A stretch of 64,000 bases of DNA from Trochalopteron elliotii (taxonomy: Eukaryota; Chordata; Aves; Passeriformes; Leiothrichidae), in the NCBI GenBank assembly GCA_024734555.1, contig JANPWX010000026.1, positions 2,498,644 to 2,562,643 on the forward strand. Direction: 5' to 3'. Below the pieces are notes generated by a model that saw only the letters and a list, made by a program, of their open reading frames with translations, had not been told where the DNA came from and made no database searches. The position numbers were made by a program, and so were the translations under genes. Shown here piece after piece: positions 12,889 through 24,331 of this stretch (position 1 is its first letter; the number at the start of each line of letters is the position of its first letter).

Positions 12889-14322
12889 GTACAGTACATC
12901 TGACAAATTTAGGAAGAGAACTACACCACATTATTTGAATTTTTAAGTGAGAGCTCTTGGACACCAATTAGTTTACAAATTAATGGAAAATTAAAATTAC
13001 TACCTGTCCTACTAATCATAAGCTGCATTTTGAGTTTCCCGTGTTGAGTAATACAACAATAAGATATTATGAATTATGAAATAAATTTTTCCACCTCAAA
13101 GAGATGCAGAATGCTAGCACGGTGATTATATTAATTTTTAACTCAGATACTGAGTATTTGCAGACTTTTATCCATTACAGATTTTTACACCAAGAATCAT
13201 TACTGTGAAAACTGCACTTAGAAAGAGCCAACTGATTTCTAACATTTCGATGATAATAGAAAAGAGTTTCTATATCTTGAACATAAGAATACAGAGATGA
13301 TTGTTAATTTAATAGAAGACAAGTCATGTGGTTTCCATTATGAGGGAAGGAGCCATTAATCTTACATTTATGTTCTGCAGTGTCTGCAAAATAGATAAGA
13401 AGGGAGCTTTATCATATCTCTGCATAGGAATCTGGTGAGGTTAGATTCCTCTGCAATGTCTGGGAACTGGCAGAAATCAGGCACGTGGTCAATGTCAGGT
13501 CTATGTTAAATCAGGACTTTTTTTTTTGAGGCATATCCAATCAGTTGGTATATTAATTTAGACCACTTATGGTTACTAACTACTCCCCTAATTATGAGCA
13601 CCACTGCAGCATTTCTTAGTTGTGTGTGGCTGGCAAGATGAGGAAAAGGAGGCGTGGTCCAGTACTAACATCCATACAAAAATCAGAACCACACATGCAC
13701 ACACACTCTGGCTTTTCTATTTCATTACTGCTTTTCCATGATCACTGGTCATTTAAGAGACACTGAGAAAACACTATGAAAGCAGTTTAGACTATAGAAA
13801 TAGACACCTGTGAAAGACAATATAGAAATTTAACATGAAATTGAACTAGTTTCATTCACCACTCTGTCCCCTTCACTGCCACCCCCATAAAAGAACTGCT
13901 TAAGAAAAATGAAAAAAAAAGGTGTGTTTTGTTTAGGAAAAAATGCATAAACAAACAAAAGGTGTATTTTTGTCTCATTGTTATTTATAGCCACTCATGA
14001 CAGGAATATTTAAAATAATATAAATTTTCTTTCCCCCTTAGCTAGCACATAAGAGCTTCAAGAAATTTCCTCCATTTACCATTGTCAGGCTCAGTGGGAG
14101 TCTGAGTTGCTGAGCAACCATTTTTCTTATTTGATGTAATTTATCTTTTTGACTAATAGAAAGCACTACTGATAAATTGACCAGGGAAGAAAAAGCAAAA
14201 GAACAAGAAACTACTAGATACTGAATTGAGCATCTATAATATGAACCAATTTTGACATATAAGTAATGAAAATACATAAGTAAAAATAACCGCTCCTTAT
14301 GAATTTTTTATTAAAAGCTCAC
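12889..14322. other. Non-coding AT-rich DNA
   Basis: No gene, repeat family or RNA gene is recognised. The one frame over 75 codons (minus, 14038-14277) has no recognisable motif. Confidence 0.55.
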
Positions 14323-14399
14323 CTTCCTTTGAAAACAGTGCGTTGTTCCATCAGTGTGCTTATGAAGATTTCATAATGATGCCTTATCAGGTCAGAACA
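14323..14399 (-). other. Candidate internal exon, minus strand
   Basis: On the minus strand a TTTGTTTGTCAGGCAG acceptor leads into 77 bases that end GGAAG followed by a GTGAGC donor. One frame is open throughout and gives 25 residues plus two bases, including RHHYEIFISTLMEQRTVFKG. The composition is helical and charged and looks more protein-like than most shadow frames. I cannot assign it to a family, and the neighbouring minus-strand DNA offers no clear partner exon. A chance combination remains quite possible. Confidence 0.25.
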
Positions 14400-17300
14400 C
14401 TGCCTGACAAACAAATGATAATGGGGAAAATCATGTAGGCATTTACATGTGTTGGACTTGCATACAAGTTGTTAGTAAATGTGCAATATTATTGATATTT
14501 ACTAATTATATTACAAATGTCTTTAGATGCCTCCTCAAAGTCTGCCAAGGCACCCTTGAGGAGAGGAATGGGGAAACTGTGATGCTATGAGTCAATTCCA
14601 GGTATTTGCAGGTGCAAACTGAGTATTTGCCCAGAGAAATTAGCTGTTGTAGTCTTCCTGACTGCTCTGCTTTCTTGAAGCTATGTGAAATCATGAGGCT
14701 GGAGTATCCTGGATTTTGTGGTGTTTGCATTTTGATGGATAACCTTCTTGTCCAAGGAATTCACAAAAACAATGACTTCGCAAAAAGGGAAAAAACCTAT
14801 TTTGATAAAGTCCTGCTCTGGGAAAAACTATAACAACAATGAAATGCTAAAAATGAATGGATCAAGAAATTTTATTTTTAATTCAGCATATGTGCCCTGT
14901 TGAGCTGAATCTGTGACCCTGCCTGCCAGAGACACATAAATTTATGCAGCCGCCAACAGTTTGCTGTATTTCTGTCAGCCAGTTCCCAGGGTGTGGCACA
15001 GCCTTAATACGGAGCACAGATTTCAGGTCTCAGCTCTGTGGGCTGATGTAACCCCTTTGGGCATACATAAAGGAGAGAAGATTTAGCTTTGCAAGATCCC
15101 AAGACCATCTATGTTTAGTCGCTGATTCCTGGCTGTTGTCACACAACTTAGTCATTGACTGTGAGCAACGACTGGGAAGGCAAATTTGAAAATAAAATAT
15201 TTACTTGTGGAAACACAGAATCAGCTTCTAAAGAAGGTATTCTGGTGTGGTGATGACAATTTAAGCTTTCATTGTACTCAATGGTGGCCATAATGACAAG
15301 ACACAGACTGTCATTTATGGAAGGCAACTTACAAACTAATTGTGGTAATTCTTTGATTGGTGTAGTGGCTTGATAAATGCTTCTGTCCTTCCATTCGTTA
15401 GTGTGTGTGTATGTACAGAAATTGTTAATAGTCACTGATCAGCCATCTGAAGAGATGTTCTGGATTTGTAATAGTGTTGTTATTCAACTCAAATTAGTTT
15501 AATTTGCATTAGTTTTGTCTGAGGACAAGGGAATTTTCAATCAGTTTCATTTTCTTTTTCTATTTTTTCTTGCTAGCACATAAAATAATTCCAGGTGGTT
15601 TTGGTTTTTGGTTTTGTTTGTTTTTAAACTAAACACAAACCATTTTGGATAAAAATTTTGGATCTAGAAAATTTTGGTTTCTGGTGAGTGCAGATTACCA
15701 GAATAAGGGACCTATCTCTCAGTAAGCAGGACTGTTCCATGAGCTTTATTACCTAGAATGTTTTACTGTCAACAGAAGCTGAGACTAAGCAATTATAAAA
15801 TATTTTTTTCTCCGAAAAAGGGATTAAAATATTTGATCATTTTGTTATCCATATTTATCAGATGAATTTGGCTATTAGAAGCCAGGCTTAGGGACAGATA
15901 CGAATATTGCTGACAAAGATGAAAAATACTTTTTCTTATGTGTGTTTCAGGATATCTTTAGTCGATTTTCCTTGGATAACTTGTGCTAAGTCATAACTGC
16001 TTTATTTATTATCACTGAGGATTTAATCTTGAAACTGTTGTATGGAATAGGGCAGCATGAATTGAATTTTAATTTTTACTTGCCAAAATAGTAAGCAGGA
16101 ATAGAAACCAGCTTGTCATATAAAAACAGAAATCGTGGGCAAATCCACTTATTCAACAAATAGTAATTATTAAGAAAGCAAAGTCTTTACTCCTGTCACC
16201 TATGGTGACACTTAGCCATTTTTTTCATGGAATTAAGTCTGTGGGCTAGAGAGGAAAAATGCTGAACTTCTCTAATAACTAAAAATACCATGTCCTTAAC
16301 ATATACAAAAATACCATGACACTGAGGAGAACATTCAGTTTAAAAAAAAGGAAACCATATTCATCATTCACATCCCTCCTAAGGAAGCTCTGCTATAATT
16401 GCAGTTCACACTAGAGTCGAGCCCAAAATAGTACCAACAATGGAAGTGGACACCAGTGTCACTTTTTCCCTTGAGCATACAAAGGATCTGAATGCCACAT
16501 AAAGCAGGGCACTGAAAATGTAAACTACAACCATGGGATTTTGTTAGCTTTCATCTATTCTTGTTCCGCTCCTGGCAAAGCTTTAAAGAAAGGTTAACTT
16601 ATATCTGCATTTATGTGTGGGTAAATAGGAAAAATGTGCAGTGATGTTGATAGCATAATTTGAAATAAATTAAAGTGCACCTTCTCAGCAAAATACCCTT
16701 GGTTTTGCTTATTTTGGAGTGGCAAAGGTACAGGGACTTCCTGCTGGTGCTTTAATCTTTTCCAATGGCCAGTATGAAGTCCTGTTTGAAAAGAGTTAAA
16801 CACTTTCTAAAGCATTGTATATGCGCATTTCTATCATCATGCATTGCAGTATCTATTCACTGTCCAGAATCCAGAGATAAGAAAGTTAAGCTTTAAAGGA
16901 ATATGTGATGTGATCCACAGGAATTTAATGGTCACAAGCACTTCTCAGATCATCCTTTCTTGGGGCAGCAAAACTATAAACAGCCCCTGAGAATTCTCAA
17001 ACATATTGTTGGAAGCTCCTTCACTGGGTGTGTTCTTACACCTGCCCTGGGAGCAAACTTTAGCCTACAGTTCACCAAAATTATTCTCTTTATTCTCCAA
17101 ATATTACTGTGTTAAGAATTACTGGTACCCCATTGATACCAGTGAATGAACCTGAAATTTCAAGGGCAATTTCAAAGGGTATTTTCTTTCTGATGTAGGC
17201 TCTCAGGTCTTCGAAAACAGGGATAATACTGAAGAGACACAAGCAACTGAGTGCTATGGAAGGTATCTGTGAGCCAGTACAGGTTTTCATTCATCCTTCA

Positions 17301-18420
17301 GCCTTATCTCAAATATACTTTCTTGTCAGCAAGACAGCAGAAGGATACTGAGGTTAGGAATATCCCATTTAGATGAAATTTGTTGTGCATGTGGTTCCCA
17401 CCAAGCAAACACGATAGACTGGAGAAAGCACAAATGTATTGCTGAGAATTAATCTGAGTTAGGTCACAAAAAAGAATTTTAACATCTGAAGTTGAACTGA
17501 TGTTTTATGTTGCATGATGGAAGTTGGAGAGCTATAAAGGAGCTTGTGTTACCACAAACTGTGTTGCCCAAGAAAACAATAGATTGTTTAAATGCTCATG
17601 TGGATTTAAACCATGGTTTTACTGGTTAGTTTCAAAGAATAAAAAGATCTCCAAGCAGAAATCACACTTTTGATAATAAATGTAACTTGCCAAGAAATAT
17701 TTAAGACTATTAATAATTGAAACCTCCTTCTAATTACTAAAATTGCCCACTAATAAGTCAGTTACCTTGAAAATCAGAAAAGAAAGATGGCCATCTGATA
17801 TAAATATTCTCATATTTTAAAATATTTTAAAAGCTGTTGTGAAAGCAGGGAGTGTTAAATGAGAAATCTCTTTAAAATTCTTGCTAAAGAATAATAATTT
17901 TGTTTAAATAAAAAGGAAAAAGCTTTGTTTTGAATTTTGAATATGTTCCTTTTTCACACTAAGAAGTTTGACTCTGGCCAGCATGGGAATCACCTGCAGA
18001 AATACTTGCTTAAAAATGCTGTTACCAATATCAAAATATTTCAAAAGGAATACATTTTATTGACTATTTCAAATTCACATGAAGTTTGGCTTTTCATTAA
18101 GTCTGTAGAGCAGAAAAATTTGTAGCCAATAGTCCTCAGCTTGTGTAATTTTCTATTATTGAGTAAGAGTAGACAGTAGCTTTAAAATAGTAGAAAATAA
18201 ATATATAACTAAGCAATGCATTTCTTAGCTGTTTGAGGCCTTCTTGCACATTTCCATGACACAATGTCTGCAAGTACAATGGCATAATGCCCACTGGGGA
18301 AAAGACTGGAATGCTATTTGTTCCCAAAACTGCATTTCCTTGTAAGGGAAAAAGCTCTTACTTGGCAAGGAGTTTCCAACTTTTCACTGCATTTTCAGAT
18401 AAAATCAAGGTTGTCTTTTT

Positions 18421-18423
<3 letters not shown>
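14400..18423. other. Non-coding AT-rich DNA
   Basis: Only short overlapping frames are present (largest 95 codons, minus, 15148-15435), without motifs. No repeat family is recognised. The stretch near 14.9-15.1 kb is slightly GC-richer and contains an ATAAAGG sequence, which alone is not enough to call a promoter. Confidence 0.55.

Positions 18424-18459
<36 letters not shown>
18424..18459. repeat. 36-base poly(T) tract
   Basis: An uninterrupted run of 36 T, read as poly(A) on the minus strand. An uninterrupted tract this long is usually young. No recognisable retroposon or processed gene copy abuts its high-coordinate side, and I see no clear target-site duplication. It is more likely slippage-expanded than a retroposed tail. 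The plus-strand frame across it is a poly-Phe artefact. Confidence 0.95.
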
Positions 18460-18463
<4 letters not shown>

Positions 18464-20707
18464 CAGAGGATTAGGGAAGGAGAAGTAAACGTCTTTCTGT
18501 GTCTGGTAATACTGAACACCAAGGAGTTTGTTCCTTTCACAAATCTGAAAAAGTTCATTCCTAATGGTTAATAAACAAGCCATGTCAAGAGTTATTTCTT
18601 AATTTATATAAATAGTTACATATTTAAACCTAACAATTGCTTCAAGGCCTCCTAATAAAATGCTTCCTGAAGCTGCATTAGTACAGTGTAACGCAGAGCT
18701 TCAATCATAAGAGAAAGCATAGAGTCTACTGCTGGGTGCTGCTCTATAAATGTTTACAGGATAATAAACACCAGACTTAATTGCATGGTCTGACAAAATA
18801 TTTATTAAATTCACTGCAGCTGACTAGTATTGGTTCCAGCAATTCCAGAAATGGCCTTGTAGGAAAGAGCTGAAAAATTTTATACTATGTTGATTGATAC
18901 TGCCTCTGAATTTAGATCTAAAGTAACTGTTCAAGCATTTGTTAGATGCTTGACATTATACTCCTTGCAGGAACTATTCCCAAGGCCTAGGAGAAAGCCA
19001 GAACATAACATGGAACATCATCTAGTTTGTTTGTAGGTTAGGATTTTCAGTAATGTTACTTGAGCAAAAAAGAATTTATCTAGACTTCTCTTAAAACAGC
19101 CTCCCCCTTTTCATAACTGCTCTTTTTATGGCAAAGGGAAGATTTTAGAGATGGATAAGATTCCAGGGAAGAGGAAAGAAAAATGATGGAAAATGGTTCA
19201 TGTTTTACGAGCAACAGCAGGTCAAAAAACAGAAGCAGAGGGAGATTAACCCAAGGTAGTAGTGCTAAGAAGCAAACTGCAAACCAACAAAAAATGTGAT
19301 TGGAAGGCTGGAAAATAAATTTAGGAGAAAGGGTTCTGGCCATTAATTAAAGGTAAGATCTCAGCTCTCAGAGGCAGGGATTATGATATTCCTGTGAAAC
19401 AAGAAAATAAACCATGGGGCTCACACCTCAACTCCTGGCTCAAGTGTTACTCTTGCTGTACACTCTTTCCTCCTGTGTAGGCACACAATATCTTCAGACT
19501 TTGTAAGTCAGCTGAATAGTCTCCATTTTTGCATGAAGAGAAGACATTAAACATATGACTGAGATGAAATAAGAATCAGCCAGACACAGAAGCCTGTAAA
19601 AAGCTGGTACTTCCTTAGATTTACCTGTCATCATTGTCAAAGCTGGCCAGAGTCCTCTCCTGGGTACGCCTTGGGCAGTGTAGTGCTGCAGTAGGCTGCA
19701 GAGGGTGTGTGCTCTACATCTAAAGTCCATCTGTATCGATTTGAAAGATTTCTGTGGAAATTAGGAGTTTGCATGGTCTTTCAGTGCTGCTTTGATGTCT
19801 GCCTGTACGCTTCCACACAGAATCCATCCTCATGAGGCAAGCAAATAGAAAGTTCTCAAACGTCTCAAGGTCTACAAATGTTCAGTCCCATACCTTACAT
19901 GTCCTTAGTTTACAGCTGCATGACACAAAAATAGCCCTTGAAAAGTTTGCCTAATTAATCAGTTCAGTGAACGAACACTTTACAAAGGAACATGCAAAAC
20001 CTTTAGTATCCACTTTTTACTAATAAAGGGAAAACAAATCTTTAGGAAACATCTGGCTTCCCAGAATCTGTAGGAAGTCTATGGTTAACTCCCTCTACAG
20101 CAGCATAAGAGGTATTTGTTAGCTTGAATAGCAGTACTTTAATAAAGCTGTAGACATCATCCTGCTCAGGGAAATTGCATTGGCAGATAAGACACTCCTG
20201 AAAAAATGAACATGTTTACTCAATGGGCCAAAAGCTGCGCGGATGGGAAAAGAGGTGTTAAATAAGTGTGATGACATTGAGCAGAGTGAGATGAGTACAG
20301 TACAGCTAAATTCCAAAACAACATACAGGCCAAGTTACCTCCTCTGTTTACAGCTAAGACTTTGCAAAGAAAACATCTGAACTTAGCCCTATGCAATTAT
20401 ATGTAATTAAGACAAAATTAGGTACAGGGGTGTGTCTGGGAGAAGGGGTGGGATGCTGAAAAAGGGCATTTTCTGATTTTCATCCAGAAAGCAACACCAG
20501 CAAAACTCTGACTTTAAATTGCATTTCAGAAGCTTGAGGAAAATAGCAATTTTTTGGCAAGACAGTCTTTTTTTTTTTTTATCAAGGAACTTCCCTGGTT
20601 ATATCCCTGAACCAGGGAAGAAGTTCTAAAAGGCATTTCACAGCTGGAAGACTACCTAAATCTGTTTGATTCCAGCCAGACTTCAGACAGAACCCGGTTT
20701 TAAGATG
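18460..20707. other. Non-coding AT-rich DNA
   Basis: There are no genes or repeat families. Minus-strand frames of 65-87 codons at 19080-19343, 19494-19730 and 20119-20316 have no motif and are taken as chance. Confidence 0.55.
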
Positions 20708-20726
20708 TCTGCTGCCATCTAGTGCC
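20708..20726 (-). promoter_or_regulatory. Candidate CTCF-binding motif
   Basis: The core GCTGCCATCTAGTG closely resembles the reverse-complement CTCF core (GCGCC-MYCT-RGTGG form), with departures at one base of the GCGCC part and at the final G. It is a single motif in otherwise plain DNA. CTCF is the vertebrate insulator and loop-anchor protein. The call rests only on motif likeness and the site could be non-functional. Confidence 0.3.
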
Positions 20727-22247
20727 TTTATTTCTGTTTCCAACCCTTGAAAAATGGCCGTCATCGTTCACAAAAAACTTCAGAGGATAAAGTGGGTATC
20801 AGTACACTATTCTTCAGCAGCCACTGCAGAGAAACACAAACTAATGATGATTTCCATAATTCAGCGTTTGCTTGGTGTAGAACCAGGATGGAAGGTCGTG
20901 TGAAGTGGTAACAGCAAGGCCCTGCTAACAAGTCTTGGTTTATTTCCGCACAGTAACAAGAAATATAATTTTATCTACACTGGAAAGGGATATTAGAACT
21001 TATGGTTCAATTTCAATTTAATATGGCTATGTGAAAAAACCCCTCCTATAAAAAAATACCTAAAACCACTACCTATCAGCTGAATTGAAATGAGAGTGTC
21101 TTGCCACAAAATATTGCTTCAGTGTCATCACCTATTATGGTTACTTTGGTCATAAACAGTTTTCCCTGTGTTCGCCTGGTTCAGTATTTGGCAGCTACCA
21201 AGTCTTTTATGAACATGTATTAACAGCCATTTCTGGAGAGTGAAAACACTCAAATGTGTGGAAGAGAATAATTTCAAACTCTGGACATGTATTTGTCATC
21301 CTACTTCAGAGGATGCAGTTGAGACATTTAGTGAAATGATACAAAACCACTGGGGTTTTTTAGGTGAAAGAATTATATCTGACCTCCTTTTTTAGGAGTA
21401 TTAGACTGTCTTTGCAGTCCAATGAATATAATTTTACAGTTACTGCAAAAGTAAAAATTCAGTAACAGCTTTCCTGTTACACTATAAGATCAGAATCTAT
21501 GGCCATGATTTATAATTCAACTTTTTCTATTTTTTAAAGTGAATAAGAATTCATAAATCCTTTTAAAGTCTTGAGGTTTTTTATTTAAGTCTTGCTTATG
21601 ACAACTGTTATATCTAATCTGAAAATACTTCAGACATTTGTAAATTTAGCAATACACATTATCACTATCAGTAGTGCAAAGCTGTAAAATACTTGGGCTA
21701 AGAATCTTTCTGTATTTTTAGTATCTAATAGAATGATTAATAATACAAGGCAGGAAGGTTTTCTGAAGAATAACTGAAATAATCTCTGCTTACACTGGCT
21801 GTTTATTTAAGTGAGCACTAGAATCTGTGTCTAACATGGTGCCACAGTATGTATGTACTTAGAACAAACATAAGAAATCAGAACAGCCTTCAAGGATCAG
21901 TCTGGGACAGAAAAGTGCTTGAAAAAGATGGTATTCAAGAACAGTGTTTGCAAGAGGAAAATAACTGTCCCCAGGTGTCTATTTGTGACACATGAACCCT
22001 GGTGGGCCATGGTTAATGGTTGCTATTTCTTCAGCATTTCTCTTCAACTGAGACCAGTCATCAACAAATGCTGGTATGAAACAACTTTTCTTTGATGGGG
22101 TAATAAGGTGTGCAGTATTTTATGCAGAAGAGCCATGAAAACGATTCTGTTGACCATATCAGACTCATATAGCTAGAGTAAACTGAGTAATAAAAGCAAT
22201 CTTGCTGAATTGAAGTAATTTGTCCTAAATCAAATGATCACTCTTAC
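20727..22247. other. Non-coding AT-rich DNA
   Basis: I see no frame over 60 codons with any motif, no repeat family and no RNA gene. Confidence 0.55.
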
Positions 22248-22266
22248 ATTGCATTATTAATGCAAT
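22248..22266. promoter_or_regulatory. Palindromic TAAT/octamer-like site in a TAAT-rich stretch
   Basis: ATTGCATTATTAATGCAAT is a perfect inverted repeat, 9 bp per arm with a single central base. Each arm carries an ATTGCAT half resembling POU/octamer or C/EBP sites, and the centre supplies TAAT homeodomain cores. The following 180 bases contain further TAATTA/TTAATTG-type cores. This resembles developmental enhancer DNA, but AT-rich sequence gives many TAAT hits by chance. Confidence 0.3.
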
Positions 22267-24289
22267 TAGTGTCTGTTCTTACTTAGTGCATGTTAATGTG
22301 GATTTACAATTAGGGATTAATTGTTCATATTATGGATTTCTATTTTTGTAAGTCAAAGCTGTTCTAGAGTAATGATACATGCAGAAATACAAATCACATT
22401 AATTGGCATTCATTTGCCAATGATAAGGGGTTATTAAATGGTAGTCCTTTTCTCTGTACTTCAACTGATCATCTAACTGATCAGATAATAATTTATACAC
22501 AAATTTTATGGTTTGGTTAAGGTCATTAACTATTGAGGGCAATATTCACTAATGTAGTTGTAGCCTTATTTCCCTTTAAGAAGCATTTCTAAAGCTTGCA
22601 CATGCTTCGTGTATGCTTCTGAAGCCTTATTGCCCATGGCTTTGGGAAATGTTTTAGCTTGTCAACTTAACCTCAAAATTTTGAGAGAATACTGTTGCAC
22701 TGGGCCAGCCCTGCTAGCCTATGGATTTTGTCTGAACACAATATGCAACTGACAGAATGAATATACCCTTTATCTGTACTCCTATTCAAGCATAATTGAA
22801 ACATTTGGAAAAATATTACATTTTTGGGTCAGCCTTTCCTACTGAGATCTGTACAACTTCTATTTGTGCCTCACCAACAGTTTTGAATGAGGGCCTGCAG
22901 TGCTCTATGTGTCTAAACTTATCCTTGCAGATTTGGATTAGAGCAGGCTTTGCTTTAAGTTGGTCAGGAACCTTGCTGCTTCATGGAGTATGTGCAGCAG
23001 ATAAAGTCATGTGAATGATAACAGTACTTCAAAACCATAGCCAGAGCAGATTCTGTAAACTTCTGTCAGGTCTGTCAAGATTGGGCATTGCTGTAGACAG
23101 AATCATCATGGTGAGGACACACCTTTGGAGAGAGGGTGATATTTTGGGGAAAGTATGCAGATCCAGATGGTCCTGTTAAAGGTCAGATTCTACAGCTTTT
23201 CTTGATGTATAAACACGAGAAAGATGAAGCACAAGTTTTGAGGGCCTTTCTAGTGAAACTACTAAGTATTGTACATTCTGATTCTCAAGCATCTGCTCCT
23301 AATCAGATATGAACACCAACATGTCCCTTTTTGTTACGATCTCTGCTAGTGTGTTTAGAAAATCTGAAAAAAGGTCTTTGAAAGCACAAATACTTCTTCC
23401 TAGGATGAGATCCACACTTAAAGGCTAGGAAAAAAGGTCCCTGTGTTCCAAAACATACCACTATTTGTTATCAATACCCAACTTCTCATTTTTGCTTTCA
23501 ATTTCTGTGGTAGATCATTTCAGGGAGAAAAGTAATTTTTAAATCTTTCTCTGAAATGCTATGCTATTACATTAGGTGGTCATAGTACTACAAAATTGCC
23601 AATCCAAAAGGTAGAGGGAGATTGAAGATCATAACTTGAAAGTGCACATTTGAGGGGCTCCTTTATCCTTTCTATCTTTCCCATAAGAACAAGTAGTTAT
23701 TTTCATCTCTCACCTCCTTCTTTCTTCTGTCTTTGTGCATACTTCTTTCTCTGCACACCACCCACCCCCAACCTTTTTCCGTATTTGACTGATCTCATCT
23801 ACCAGATTGCTGCATATTTGACCTACAAGGGTTTGAATTAACCAGAGGTTTGTCAGCTTTGCAGAGGTCAGTCAGGGACTTCTCATCTGGAATAGAGTGA
23901 GAAAAATGCGGGAGGGACATTGCTCTCTCTGTACTATTTATACAACTCTTAGTTCCCCTGGCAACTTTTCTAAAAAGAATGCTTTCTTGACTGAAAAATA
24001 CCGGGATGATTCTTCCCATTAAACACAATTTATCAGAATAGATGTAATTTTTTTTTTTTTTTGTTATCAGTTCTTACTGTAATTTGTTGGAAGCCTGAAA
24101 CCAAGTGACTTTAGCCTGTTGAAAATACCACCCAAAGCTTTTTTTAATCTAACCAGGTGTTTGTTTTGGGCAGTTCTGGATGTGCCGATTCTCTCATTTG
24201 TATTTAGGAAAGCACTTGTAGTTTCTTAAACCTCTGCACTGGAGATATACAATAGAATAATATAACTCACACAGAAAAAAAAAAACAAC
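22267..24289. other. Non-coding AT-rich DNA
   Basis: Contains a 15-base T tract at 24048-24062. Short frames (at most 77 codons) have no motif, and no repeat family is recognised. Confidence 0.55.
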
Positions 24290-24331
24290 TCTGTGCCTTA
24301 AACCAGGAGTCAGTCTGTGCCTTAAACCAGG
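24290..24331. repeat. 24-bp tandem duplication
   Basis: TCTGTGCCTTAAACCAGG occurs at 24290-24307 and again, identical, at 24314-24331, separated by the six bases AGTCAG. Identity across 18 bases indicates a recent local duplication. No function is visible. Confidence 0.9.
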
